The notes: a model not told the origin generated them from the sequence alone. A stretch of 45,383 nt of DNA from Streptomyces sp. CT34 (GCF_000805335.1 NZ_KN708638.1:939971-985353), one strand, 5' to 3'. Shown: positions 26,769 through 34,703, counted from the stretch's first letter. A program made the numbers and translations.

Positions 26769-28904
26769 TTACGAACTCCGCACCTCGGGGGCCGGGGACG
26801 CTGCCGTGGACGCGGCGGCCGATGCCGTGGGTTCACCGGGGCCGGTGGGCTCGCCGGACCGGTACGCCTCCCTCGTGTGCTGGTACGCCCACAGGTCCCG
26901 GAACAGCCCTGGTTGCGCGACGAGTTCGGGGAACGTGCCCTCCTGGACGACGCTCCCCTTGTCCAGGACGACGATGCGGTCCGCCACCGCCACGTTCGTG
27001 AGCCGGTGCGTGATGAGGACGACCGCACGCGTGGCGGCCACCTCGCGCAGACCGGCGAAGATGCGGTGCTCGCCGAGCGGATCGAGGGCCGACGTCGGTT
27101 CGTCCAGCACGAGCAGCCCGGCCGGGCGGTGGAAGGCGCGGGTGAGCGCGATGCGCTGCCACTGCCCGCCCGACAGCTCCTGTCCGCCCAGCCAGTCGCG
27201 CGCCAGCACCGTGTCCAACCCCGAGCGGAGTTCGGTCACCACCTCGTCCGCGCCCGACCGCGCACATGCGGCATGGATGTCGGCGTCACCTCCCGCGGTG
27301 GGCCGGCCCAGCGTGATGTTCTCCCGGGCGGTCAGCGGCCAGCGGGCGTAATCCTGCGGCACCAGCGCCACCTGCGACCACATGGCGTGCGGATCGAGGT
27401 CGGCGGTCGGAACACCGTCCCAGGTGACCGAGCCGGTGGCGGGCAGGTACAGGCCGCTCAGCAGCTTGGCCAGGGTGGTCTTCCCGCTGCCGTTGTAGCC
27501 GACCAGCGCGACGACCTCCCCGCGCCGCAGAGTCAAACAGACACCGCGCAAAGCGTCGTTCGCCGCCTCCTCGTACCGGAAGACGAGATCCCGGACGCGG
27601 ATCTCCCGCGGCGGTGCGGGGTCGCCGGACCCGCGCCGCATCCGGTAACCACCGGCCTCCTTCAGGAATTCCGACCAGTCGTCCATGTAGAGGCCCGTCC
27701 GCATGATGCGGGCGCCGCCGACGACCAGTCCGCGCAGCGCCGTGCCGACCGTCTGCAGCGCGAAGACCGCGGTGCCGGCGTGCCCGACGCTCATCCGGCC
27801 GGTGGCCAGCAGCCACACCACCGCCGCCCAGACGGCGCTCGACGCCAACCCGCCGCAGACCGCGCCGAGTACCGACATCCGCGCTCCGGTGTTCGCCGCC
27901 TGCCGGTCGGCGCGGTTGATGCGCTCGGTGATGTGGCGGTACCGCCCGATCAGGAAGCCGGCCATGGTGCCGGCCCGGATCTGGTCGGCGGCGTACCGGT
28001 CGCACACGTGCCAACGCAGAATCGACAGCAGCCGGTAGTCGCCGCTCGCCCGCAGCCGGGCCAGATAGCGCACCCGTGCCGCGCCGATCTGCGCCAGGGC
28101 CTGCGGGAAGCTGGCCAGCACCAGCAGCGGGAGGAGTGCCGGGTGCAGCGCGGTCAGCACGCTCGCGCCGGCGACGAGGGAGGCGAGCGAGGCGATCAGA
28201 TCCTGCCCGTCGCTCACCAGGTCCTGGACGATCTCGGCACCCCGGTCCGCCGCTTCCTTGCGATGCGTGAAGCCCGGCGCATCGTAGGCGGACAACTCCA
28301 CCTCGGTGACCGCCTCCAGCAGCCTGAGTTCGGCCTCCCGGGACATCTGCGGTCCCAACCGTGAGGACAGCCAGGCCACCGAGATACCCAGCAGAGCCCG
28401 GACAGCGGCGGCAACCGCCAGCAGCACCAGCGAAGACCAAGCGCCCAGCAACCGCCCGTAGATGTCCCCACCGGACAGCAGCGCCCCGATCGTCCCGCTG
28501 ACCGCCAGCAGTCCCAACGCCTGCATCGCCCCGGAACCGGCCTGGCAGATCAGCAGCCCCAGCGCGGCCCAGCGGTCGATACTCCATGCCAACGCGATGG
28601 ACCGGCGCACCAATTGCGGGAGCCGGCGCGCCATATCGACCAGCCGGATCTGCCGCCCGGCCCGCTCCCGGCTCCCGGTCCGATCGACAAACTGCAACTC
28701 CTCGCTGATCTCCCCCTTGAGCTCCCCCTTGCTCTCGTCCTTCTTGGACTCCTGCTTCTTGGACTCCTCCTCACCGATGCCGGGCGGCTCCTCACCGGAC
28801 GGAACACGGCGTTTCCCCATTGACCGGGGTTCCTCCGCCGACTGCGCTTTCTCCACTGCCTGCTGTTTCTCCCGCGACGCACTGCGAATACGCAATCTCA
28901 CCAA
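26769..28904 (-). CDS. ABC exporter, fused membrane and ATPase domains
   Basis: This 711-aa half-transporter would act as a homodimer. A charged, Lys/Glu/Ser-repetitive N-terminus (about 90 residues) precedes a six-helix exporter domain (about 100-400). The ATPase has Walker A GYNGSGKTT, Q-loop VPQDYARW, signature ELSGGQ, Walker B LLVLDEPTSALD and an H-loop ITHR. DDWSEFLKEAGG between the domains is typical of actinobacterial exporters that often sit in peptide natural-product clusters. The last 25 residues are Ala/Ser/Pro-rich. TTG 28904 is taken as the start, 10 bases after AAGGAG; GTG 28901 is equally possible. The cargo is unknown. A 27-codon frame ending in Cys-Cys lies just upstream. Confidence 0.9.
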   Translation of the reverse strand: MVRLRIRSASREKQQAVEKAQSAEEPRSMGKRRVPSGEEPPGIGEEESKKQESKKDESKGELKGEISEELQFVDRTGSRERAGRQIRLVDMARRLPQLVRRSIALAWSIDRWAALGLLICQAGSGAMQALGLLAVSGTIGALLSGGDIYGRLLGAWSSLVLLAVAAAVRALLGISVAWLSSRLGPQMSREAELRLLEAVTEVELSAYDAPGFTHRKEAADRGAEIVQDLVSDGQDLIASLASLVAGASVLTALHPALLPLLVLASFPQALAQIGAARVRYLARLRASGDYRLLSILRWHVCDRYAADQIRAGTMAGFLIGRYRHITERINRADRQAANTGARMSVLGAVCGGLASSAVWAAVVWLLATGRMSVGHAGTAVFALQTVGTALRGLVVGGARIMRTGLYMDDWSEFLKEAGGYRMRRGSGDPAPPREIRVRDLVFRYEEAANDALRGVCLTLRRGEVVALVGYNGSGKTTLAKLLSGLYLPATGSVTWDGVPTADLDPHAMWSQVALVPQDYARWPLTARENITLGRPTAGGDADIHAACARSGADEVVTELRSGLDTVLARDWLGGQELSGGQWQRIALTRAFHRPAGLLVLDEPTSALDPLGEHRIFAGLREVAATRAVVLITHRLTNVAVADRIVVLDKGSVVQEGTFPELVAQPGLFRDLWAYQHTREAYRSGEPTGPGEPTASAAASTAASPAPEVRSS

Positions 28905-28957
28905 TGTTCTTGCTCTCCTTCTCCCTCAACCGCTTCCTCCGCTCCCGCCGCCGGACG

Positions 28958-29041
28958 TCAACAACACGCCGGAATCGAGGCGTCGGGCAACGGGTCTTCG
29001 AACGAAGCACGACGGCGCACCGGGTTCAGCAAGGGGTGCAC
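28958..29041 (-). CDS. Possible 27-aa peptide ending in Cys-Cys, upstream of ABC exporter
   Basis: GTG 29041 opens a 27-codon frame with an Arg-rich middle (NPVRRRASFEDPLPD) and the end ASIPACC. It is preceded by AGGA five bases upstream and ends 53 bases before the exporter start on the same strand. No modification enzyme is seen nearby. It could be an exported peptide or chance; the evidence is only position and composition. Confidence 0.2.
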   Translation of the reverse strand: MHPLLNPVRRRASFEDPLPDASIPACC

Positions 29042-29365
29042 GATTCCTGCGGCAGGGCGCGTGATGGGTACAAGTGCCCTAAAGAACGGCCAGGTTCAGT
29101 CCCCGTAACGGGTAATCCAGGGGCAGACAGTGCACGCATGTTCTAGATACGCAGGGAACTCAGGCGAGGACCGGCCTCCACGCCCCCGCCACACTCGAAC
29201 AGCTCGTGTCACTCTTTCGAGGCATTGCCATGGTCGGGCTTCGAGGCAGTGGTACCCCTCCCGCTCCACGCTCCAGACGTGGGAGAAACCCCCAGGCAAG
29301 GCAGCACACCGGGGGTTTCGGATATGCGTGATGCTCGTTTTCTCACGCGCCCACGGCGCCCGAGA
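29042..29365. other. Gap with hairpin GAAACCCCC/GGGGGTTTC
   Basis: No convincing gene is seen. GAAACCCCC (29285-29293) pairs perfectly with GGGGGTTTC (29311-29319) around a 17-base loop, 46 bases past the stop of the leftward zinc-finger gene, and may be its terminator. GC is lower here than in the neighbouring genes. Confidence 0.5.
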
Positions 29366-29509
29366 TCAACGCTTCTTGGTCTTGCGCCGCTGCGGCCGGT
29401 TCCACTCGCCACGGTGCAACTGGCAGCGCGAATAGCCGATCATTGCCGGATTCCGGCACGGCCGACCGGTCGTCGTCCTGGTCGAACCGCACTTGACCTG
29501 ATACGCCAT
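29366..29509 (-). CDS. 47-aa zinc-finger-like protein
   Basis: The SD AGGGAGG precedes ATG 29509 by 4 bases. The protein has KCGSTRTTTGRPCRNPAM followed by SRCQLHRGEW: C7, C18, C29 and H32 in the C-x10-C-x10-C-x2-H pattern of small treble-clef-like fingers found in phage, plasmid and actinobacterial proteins (G-x-P-C-...-C-x-x-H-x-G). The tail is basic (RPQRRKTKKR), which suggests nucleic-acid binding. Third codon positions are GC-biased in this frame. A longer frame on the same strand overlaps it but lacks these features. Confidence 0.6.
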   Translation of the reverse strand: MAYQVKCGSTRTTTGRPCRNPAMIGYSRCQLHRGEWNRPQRRKTKKR

Positions 29510-30049
29510 CTACCCTCCCTTCGGGCACTGTTGCCGCCATGCGTTGAGTAAAGCGTGACCGGACGGAGTCGAGCAGGGTGCCCAATTCCACGGGGATGGC
29601 CGATTGCTCCTCCATACCGTCCGAATTCCTCGGTCTTTTCCGGCACTTACGGGGCAGGGGATGCCCGGCATTCCGCTGGTGCGCCTGTGCCGGCACGCCC
29701 GCCGCAGGCAACGTGCGCCATGCCCCCGGTGTGTCCGCATCGAGCGCAGCGGTGCGCACAGCGTCCACCACGCGGGCCACGGGTTCGGGAAGGGGTTGCG
29801 GGAGCCGGGCGAGGAACCGGCGGCGCTGCCCTTGAGGGTCACCGCGGACGGGCCCTCGACGAGCAGGGGCCAGCCCTCGCGGAGCCGCGACCGGTGCAGG
29901 TGCAAATCCGTGGATCCGGCGGGCTCGCCGTTGATTCGGCCGCCTCAGGAGGCAGCGCCGCCCCGCCGGACGTCCAGTATGCGAGTGAGCGGTGCGGTCG
30001 CCTGCGGAGCGCCGTAGTGGAAGAACCGGAAGAGCGAGGCGTCGAAGCT
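29510..30049 (-). pseudogene. Decayed coding region with stop and frame changes
   Basis: Codon-position bias and protein-like text appear in pieces. Directly after the stop of the sigma-like gene, in the same frame, is FDASLFRFFHYGAPQATAPL, then RILDVRRGG and a TGA. The same frame resumes with LREGWPLLVEGPSAVTLKG, after which the bias moves one frame to PLPEPVARVVDAVRTAALDA and TPGAWRTLPAAG. None of the pieces has a proper start. This looks like one or two broken genes. I do not recognise the family. Confidence 0.4.
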
Positions 30050-30562
30050 TCAACCGGTCGGCAGCGCCCGGCCGGCGGACGCCGCCACCCGCCGCCCCGG
30101 AGCCAGCACACAGCGCACCCTGCTCACCTCCTCCCCCATGACCTCCGCGACCGCCTCCACCGGGTGGCCGAGAACCTCGTGCAGCACGAACACGTCGTAG
30201 GCCACGGCTGTATGACGGCCGTTCAGCCCGGCTGGCCGGCCGTTGCGGAGTCGGGCGGTCCCCCGGTTACGTATCCGCGTGCGGAAGAGCGTCCAGGCGT
30301 ACGCGGCGGGGTTCGGCCGCCGGACGATGTCGGCCCAGCGGATCACCACCTCCCCCACCGCCTCACCCAGGACGCGGGAGGCGGCCGGCTCGTCCACATG
30401 GGCCAGGGTGTAGCCGCGATAGCGCTCGAAGTGCAGGGCGTAGAAGGCTTCGAAGGCGGGCGGCAGGGTGATCACCGGGCCCGGGACGGCCCGTCCGGCG
30501 AGGGGGCCGGGCCGGGCCGCGGCGGCGACCGGCAGAAGGGAACGGGAGGGTGCTGCGGCCAT
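30050..30562 (-). CDS. ECF sigma-factor-like protein
   Basis: This 170-aa protein has a region-2-like part (FEAFYALHFERYRGYTLAHV, then VIRWADIVRRPNPAAYAW) and a region-4-like end (YDVFVLHEVLGHPVEAVAEV followed by MGEEVSRVRCVLAPGRR), the outline of a reduced ECF sigma factor. The DPEDAAQ-type and promoter-contact residues are only partly kept. AAGGGGA lies 6 bases before ATG 30562. It follows the XRE regulator by 38 bases on the same strand, so the two are likely co-expressed. Coding-like sequence continues in frame past its TGA, so the gene could once have been longer. Confidence 0.7.
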   Translation of the reverse strand: MAAAPSRSLLPVAAAARPGPLAGRAVPGPVITLPPAFEAFYALHFERYRGYTLAHVDEPAASRVLGEAVGEVVIRWADIVRRPNPAAYAWTLFRTRIRNRGTARLRNGRPAGLNGRHTAVAYDVFVLHEVLGHPVEAVAEVMGEEVSRVRCVLAPGRRVAASAGRALPTG

Positions 30563-30600
30563 GCGAATCCCCTTGGCTGGTGTGCGGGCGGGTGCCGGTG

Positions 30601-31815
30601 TCATCCGAAGGCCTCGGCACGCGGGGTGTGACGTTCGGGCACCAACCCGCATTCGGTTGGGGCGAGTTGGGCCATCCGGGCGTGGTCCCACAGCGGGCGG
30701 ATGTCGTCCGGGCGGCCGTGCAGCACACCGACGATCCTGCCGACGGTCTCCCAGTCGGGGACGAGGGACCCGTGCAGCAGGCCGGTGATCTCGCGCTCGG
30801 TGACGATGTTGCCGCTGGAGACGCGGATCTGCACGAGGTCGGGGCAGGCCGCCGACAAGTACAGCCCGCGGAGGGCCGCGTGGAGGCTGCCGGCCCGTGC
30901 GAGCCGGCGGCCGTGCGCGGCGTCCCAGAGGGGGCGAATGGCTTCCGGATCTCCGCCGCAGGCGTGCACCATGCGTCGGGTGACCTTCCAGCTGGGGCTG
31001 CGCTCGCCCGACAGGATGCGGGAGATGTACGAGGCGCTCACCCGTGCTTCGCCGCCCAGGGCCTTGAGGGTCTTGTCACTGGTGCGCTGGAGGTGGGAGA
31101 GAGCCGAGGCCAGCGCTCTGACGGAGTCCTGGCCGGGTGGCCCGTTGTCCGGACCGGCCGCTCCCCCGGCACCCGCGCCTCCCCCCGAGTACGACCGCCG
31201 CTGCCCGGAATGACGCACACCCCCGGTACACCGCCCCTCCCCGTCAACTCCCGTACGGCTGCCGGGTGTTAATGCGGCATGCCGCCCGGAGGGCATCGAC
31301 GGGTCGGTACGGGCGAAGGCCGGGGGCGGATCCGTACGGGCCGGGAACGGCGGTGGCGGCCCGGCGGGACGGCGGTCGCGGCGCTTGGCCATCCTGCGGA
31401 TGACGCACTCCGCCGAATACGTCCGGCCGACCTTGTCCACCGTCATGCTCAGCGCCTTGGCGATGGCGGGGCCCTTGTAGCCGCGGTCGCGCGCCTGCTG
31501 GACCACCGCGGCCGTCACATCGTTGACCTCACTGGAGAGCGTGACGACTTGGCGGAGCCCGGCGAGGGCCTCTCCGGCGTATATCTGCTCGCGCAGTACG
31601 GCAACGCGGACGGCCAGGTCGTCGACGACATGGCGGGCGTCCTCGTCATGGGCTTTGGTGTCCGGGATGCGCTGCGAGCTGCGGATCTTGCGGACGGCCC
31701 GGCCGCACGCCTCGCTGCAGTACTTCCGGCGCCGCCCGGGACCGGTCCCGCTCGCCACTTGGTTGGGACAACCGGGTTTGGCACAGGAAACGAATCCGGG
31801 GTCCTTAGGGGTCAT
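30601..31815 (-). CDS. XRE-type regulator with N-terminal zinc finger and repeated HTH-like domains
   Basis: This 404-aa protein has an N-terminal C4 finger (C11, C16, C33, C37; CAKPGCPNQ and KYCSEACGR). It is followed by a helical region with a resolvase-like helix-turn-helix text (YKGPAIAKALSMTVDKVGRT), then a long Pro/Gly/Arg-rich linker (about 155-235). The C-terminal part contains an XRE domain (GEARVSASYISRILSGERSP) and a second related copy (NIVTEREITGLLHGSLVPDW); each copy closes with a similar IRPLWD motif, which points to internal duplication. A 12-base palindrome overlaps the start codon. It heads a pair with the sigma-like gene. The regulatory target is unknown. Confidence 0.8.
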   Translation of the reverse strand: MTPKDPGFVSCAKPGCPNQVASGTGPGRRRKYCSEACGRAVRKIRSSQRIPDTKAHDEDARHVVDDLAVRVAVLREQIYAGEALAGLRQVVTLSSEVNDVTAAVVQQARDRGYKGPAIAKALSMTVDKVGRTYSAECVIRRMAKRRDRRPAGPPPPFPARTDPPPAFARTDPSMPSGRHAALTPGSRTGVDGEGRCTGGVRHSGQRRSYSGGGAGAGGAAGPDNGPPGQDSVRALASALSHLQRTSDKTLKALGGEARVSASYISRILSGERSPSWKVTRRMVHACGGDPEAIRPLWDAAHGRRLARAGSLHAALRGLYLSAACPDLVQIRVSSGNIVTEREITGLLHGSLVPDWETVGRIVGVLHGRPDDIRPLWDHARMAQLAPTECGLVPERHTPRAEAFG

Positions 31816-31825
31816 GACATGTCAT
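31814..31825. promoter_or_regulatory. Perfect palindrome ATGACATGTCAT over the XRE start codon
   Basis: The 12 bases are identical on both strands and include the ATG of the leftward XRE gene. The position suits autorepression by a dimeric helix-turn-helix protein, but it could be chance. Confidence 0.4.
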
Positions 31826-32015
31826 CCTTCTGGGCGAAGTGCTACCGGCAACTCAACCAAGAAATGGGCGATTTACGGTCTGCCTGGTCGGCATCCAGGC
31901 CGCCCGTCGTCGCCGGACGGCACCGGGGCCGAGTCCGGTGGCCGGCCGCGGCGCCGGCAGGACATCCGCCGCCACGGCCGGCCACACGCTCGGACCACTG
32001 CCTCGGAACGCCGTC

Positions 32016-32309
32016 TCAGACGGCGCGTCCGCGCTGGTAGCGCAGGTGGCAGCGGCAGACCGCGGCGAAGGCGGCCAGCGTCACGGCCGGCAGCCACCGG
32101 GCGTCGGCGCCGCGCACCAGGACGTTCCCCAGGAAGGGAAGTGCCAGGAACACGCCCCACCGGGCGGCGAGTTGGATGTCCGCCCGGACGTTGACCTGGA
32201 AGTCACGCAGGCGGCCGGTTTCAACCAGGGCTCCGCGAGGGATGTTAGCTTCGTAGCGCTTCAGCTGGGATTCCTTCGGATTCCCCGGAGGCGTCGGGTC
32301 AGGAGGCAT
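32016..32309 (-). CDS. Small membrane protein of unknown function
   Basis: This 97-aa protein has a hydrophilic, Pro-rich N-terminus (MPPDPTPPGNPKESQLKRYE) and two hydrophobic stretches near the C-terminus (WGVFLALPFLGNVLV and WLPAVTLAAFAAVC), likely two membrane helices in the cytoplasmic membrane. The strong SD GAGGAGGGCG selects ATG 32309; the longer frame to 32381 has none. I do not recognise the family. Confidence 0.72.
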   Translation of the reverse strand: MPPDPTPPGNPKESQLKRYEANIPRGALVETGRLRDFQVNVRADIQLAARWGVFLALPFLGNVLVRGADARWLPAVTLAAFAAVCRCHLRYQRGRAV

Positions 32310-32653
32310 AGCGCCCTCCTCGATCGAGATGGATGACGAATGAGTGGCCCTGGCGCCGGTTGCCGCCCTTGCCAGGGCCATCTCGTGTCTCGGGACCGTA
32401 CATCGTCACAGAACCGATCCACCAACGCTACCGTCGGTTAATGGCACGATTCCGGTTGCCGGACGTTTCCAGTTGCGAATCCACTCCATCTTCACAACAT
32501 GTGTTCGGATACGCCGCATCAGAAGCCGCTATTGACTGCCTGTCAGCATGCATATGCAAGGCGGGAGTTGGTCGCGACCGTCGATCTGCCCAGCGCGTTG
32601 CGAAAAGCGTGGGCCATGGGAGGAAACGGGGACCGTTCGCCGGAGCCCCATCC
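32310..32653. other. Lower-GC intergenic region
   Basis: No gene is seen. GC drops visibly at about 32390-32580 compared with both sides, and a perfect palindrome TGCATATGCA lies at 32549-32558. It probably holds the leftward promoter of the small membrane gene and the rightward promoter of the phosphatase-like gene. Confidence 0.5.
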
Positions 32654-32665
32654 TAGAGTGGGCGG
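32654..32665 (+). promoter_or_regulatory. TAGAGT -10 box, probable leaderless promoter
   Basis: TAGAGT at 32654-32659 lies 6 bases before ATG 32666 and there is no SD. This matches the leaderless pattern also seen at the GNAT gene. Confidence 0.5.
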
Positions 32666-33100
32666 ATGACGACGGACACCTGGCATTCCACCGACCCCGG
32701 TGTGCTGCGACTGCCCTCCGGGCGCCTGATCAGAGGACGTGGGCTGCGCCGCCCGCTGCCGCCCGGCCCCACGCCGACATACGCCGTCTACCTGCTCGGC
32801 AGGCAACCCCCCGAGTTTCCTTGGGAGTTCCGGTGGCTGCGCTGGCCGGACTTCCGGCTGCCCGCCGATCGCGCGGGGGCCGAGACCGTCCTCCGTGCGG
32901 CATGGGAGCGCGCCGCGGACGAACGCGTCGAGATCGCCTGCGGTGGCGGCCGGGGCCGCACCGGCACGGCCCTGGCCTGCCTTGCCGTACTGGACGGCGT
33001 ACCGGCCGACGAGGCGGTGGCCTTCGTACGCCGGAACTACGACCGGCACGCGGTGGAAACGCCCTGGCAGAAGCGCTACGTCCGGCGCTTCCCCGGCTGA
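32666..33100 (+). CDS. Protein-tyrosine/dual-specificity phosphatase-like protein
   Basis: This 144-aa protein has the C-x5-R phosphate-binding loop as ACGGGRGRTGTAL (about residues 91-103), with WPDFRLPAD upstream resembling the WPD-loop region and a helical end (VAFVRRNYDRHAVETPWQ). The His that usually precedes the catalytic Cys is Ala here, as happens in some actinobacterial relatives. It probably removes phosphate from protein tyrosine or a small molecule. It is a single gene, likely leaderless. Confidence 0.85.
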   Translation: MTTDTWHSTDPGVLRLPSGRLIRGRGLRRPLPPGPTPTYAVYLLGRQPPEFPWEFRWLRWPDFRLPADRAGAETVLRAAWERAADERVEIACGGGRGRTGTALACLAVLDGVPADEAVAFVRRNYDRHAVETPWQKRYVRRFPG

Positions 33101-33232
33101 CCGACAGGGACCGGCCCGTCCCGGCGCGCCACGGACGTCGACGAGGCGTTGCCGGCCACGGCTCGGAGGGACGGTGGCTCGGAGGGACCGCGGCTCGGAC
33201 GGACGGTGGCTCGGTAGCGGCGCGGAGGCACG

Positions 33233-33844
33233 TCAGGACACGGAGCCCTCGTCCCCCCACCGGTCGATCTCCACCACGGCCCCCAGTGCTCCCCGTAGCG
33301 CCCCCACGCACATGTCACGCAACTCGTCGCGGGTGAACGCCTGATGCGTCAGCCACTCCACGCACAGGGTCCGGACGAACACCAGCCAGCTCATCACCGC
33401 CGCCGATACCGTCTCCCGCACGCTGCCGGCGAGCCCCGCGGCGTCGAGCAACCGCCCGCGCAGCACCGCCAGTTCGTCGGTGATCAGGGCCTGGATCACC
33501 TGGTCACCGGCCAGCGCACGGTTGGCGGCCAGCACGGTGTTCCGGTTGGCGGCGAAGTAGTCGATATGGGCGTCGAGTGCGGCGGTCAGCTGCGCGAAGA
33601 CCGGGACGGCCGGGTCGAATTCCGACTTCGCCAGCAGCCGGTCCGCCGCCTGCCGGTAGACCCCGGCGAACAAGTCGCGCTTGCCCGGGAAGTAGCGGTA
33701 CAGCAAGGCCCGTGAGACGCCGGCCCGCTCGGCGACCTCCTCCATCAGGACGTCGTCGTACGGCTTCGCCGCGAACAGCCGCGCTCCCACGTCCAGCAGC
33801 TGGTCGCGGCGCTCGGCGGGCGGAAGTCGGCGGCGGACGGTCAT
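33233..33844 (-). CDS. TetR-family transcriptional regulator
   Basis: This 203-aa repressor has the TetR helix-turn-helix VAERAGVSRALLYRYFPGKR (about 37-56) and an all-helical ligand-binding C-terminus. It has no SD in good position. TACCCT lies 6 bases before ATG 33844 on its strand, so a leaderless transcript is likely. It is divergent from a DUF4345 membrane protein, and inverted repeats in the 99-base gap probably bind it. The ligand is unknown. Confidence 0.93.
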   Translation of the reverse strand: MTVRRRLPPAERRDQLLDVGARLFAAKPYDDVLMEEVAERAGVSRALLYRYFPGKRDLFAGVYRQAADRLLAKSEFDPAVPVFAQLTAALDAHIDYFAANRNTVLAANRALAGDQVIQALITDELAVLRGRLLDAAGLAGSVRETVSAAVMSWLVFVRTLCVEWLTHQAFTRDELRDMCVGALRGALGAVVEIDRWGDEGSVS

Positions 33845-33857
33845 CCCTTCAGGGTAG

Positions 33858-33915
33858 TTGACACCTGTCCAGCAACGTCCGTACCGTCCCGATACGGCTT
33901 ACTGGACAGACGTCT
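33858..33915. promoter_or_regulatory. TetR/DUF4345 divergent promoter with CTGTCCAG/CTGGACAG repeats
   Basis: TTGACA (33858-33863) and TACCGT (33882-33887) are 18 bases apart and drive the rightward gene. CTGTCCAG (33865-33872) and CTGGACAG (33902-33909) are perfect inverted 8-mers, one inside the promoter spacer and one downstream. The second merges with AGACGTCT (33908-33915). Binding here by the TetR protein would block both directions. Confidence 0.55.
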
Positions 33916-33943
33916 ACCAAAGCGGAGAGGGGACGATCGGTTC

Positions 33944-34399
33944 ATGGGAAAGGCCAGAGCTCTCAAGTGGCTTGCGTCGCTCATGGGGTTCGCCTGCGTG
34001 GCGATCGGCGCCTACCACCTCGTTCTCGGCATCAGCTCGGTCCCCGGCGAGGGCGCGACCGGAGCGACCGTCGACAGCCGGGAACGCTTCTACAACGCGA
34101 TCTTCCTCGGCTACGGCCTCGCCTGGATCTGGACGGCCCGCCGGTCTCCGATCCCGTCGACCGTGGTGCGCGCACTGGCCGGCGTCTTCCTCCTCGGCGG
34201 AATCGGCCGGGTCCTGTCGGTACTCGTCCACGGCTGGCCGCACTGGTTCCAGATCCCCCTGTCAGCCCTCGAACTCGCCCTTCCCCCGCTGTACTTCTGG
34301 CTCGCGACGGCGGACGAGAGGGCGCCGGCGGAGGGGAAGGTGACGGATGAGGGGAAGGTGACGGATGAGGGGAAGGTGACGGCTGACCACCGCCCGTAG
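33944..34399 (+). CDS. DUF4345-family membrane protein
   Basis: This 151-aa membrane protein has four hydrophobic helices and the DUF4345 marks SRERFYNAIFLGYGLAWIW and VRALAGVFLLGGIGRVLS. It ends with three copies of EGKVTD from an 18-bp tandem repeat (34331-34384). GAGAGGGGA precedes ATG 33944. Members of the family usually sit beside TetR regulators, as here, but have no defined activity. Confidence 0.85.
   Translation: MGKARALKWLASLMGFACVAIGAYHLVLGISSVPGEGATGATVDSRERFYNAIFLGYGLAWIWTARRSPIPSTVVRALAGVFLLGGIGRVLSVLVHGWPHWFQIPLSALELALPPLYFWLATADERAPAEGKVTDEGKVTDEGKVTADHRP
34331..34384 (+). repeat. Three 18-bp tandem repeats encoding EGKVTD
   Basis: GAGGGGAAGGTGACGGAT is repeated at 34331-34348 and 34349-34366 without change, and at 34367-34384 with one base different. 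It lengthens the C-terminal tail of the DUF4345 protein in frame. Confidence 0.85.
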
Positions 34400-34409
34400 G
34401 TCCGGCGCT

Positions 34410-34703
34410 TCAGGGCAGCGTCCGCGTCCCCGGTGTCCCGGCGGCACCCCCTTCGCGTACGGCGTGCACCACGGCCTGATGGAGATGTCGCAGGCCGTGC
34501 CGCGGGATCGGGGCGGGGCTGCCTTCGAGGTCGTACCACTCGTCGGCACCGGTGTACTGGATGCTGACACGGGCCGTGCCGTTGCCCTGGTCGGTGGTGG
34601 TGACGGTCAGGTCGCCGGTGATCACGCCGACCTGGACCGTCATCGCCCCACCGGGGCCGGCCGTGACCTCGTCGCTGATCGCGTCACGGTTGGGGGGATT
34701 CAC
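34410..34703 (-). CDS. Small protein translationally coupled to the HNH nuclease
   Basis: This 97-aa protein starts at GTG 34703 inside the nuclease stop (GTGA overlap), the only strong evidence for the start. It has a beta-rich centre (MTVQVGVITGDLTVTTTD, ARVSIQYTGADEWYDLEG) and a helix (RHGLRHLHQAVVHAV). There is no signal peptide. I do not recognise the family. Tight coupling suggests a partner of the nuclease, for example a regulator or protective protein, but nothing in the sequence proves it. Confidence 0.65.
   Translation of the reverse strand: MNPPNRDAISDEVTAGPGGAMTVQVGVITGDLTVTTTDQGNGTARVSIQYTGADEWYDLEGSPAPIPRHGLRHLHQAVVHAVREGGAAGTPGTRTLP

Noticed and set aside
29041..29120. A tRNA-like stretch with GGTTCAGTCCC resembling a T-loop.
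   Set aside because: No acceptor stem or anticodon arm can be formed around it.
29343..29646. Frames overlapping the 47-aa zinc-finger gene on the same strand.
   Set aside because: They lack the SD and the Cys/His pattern. The zinc-finger frame explains both.
30468..31272. Plus-strand frames opposite the sigma-like and XRE genes.
   Set aside because: They are antisense to genes with clear motifs and have no SD.
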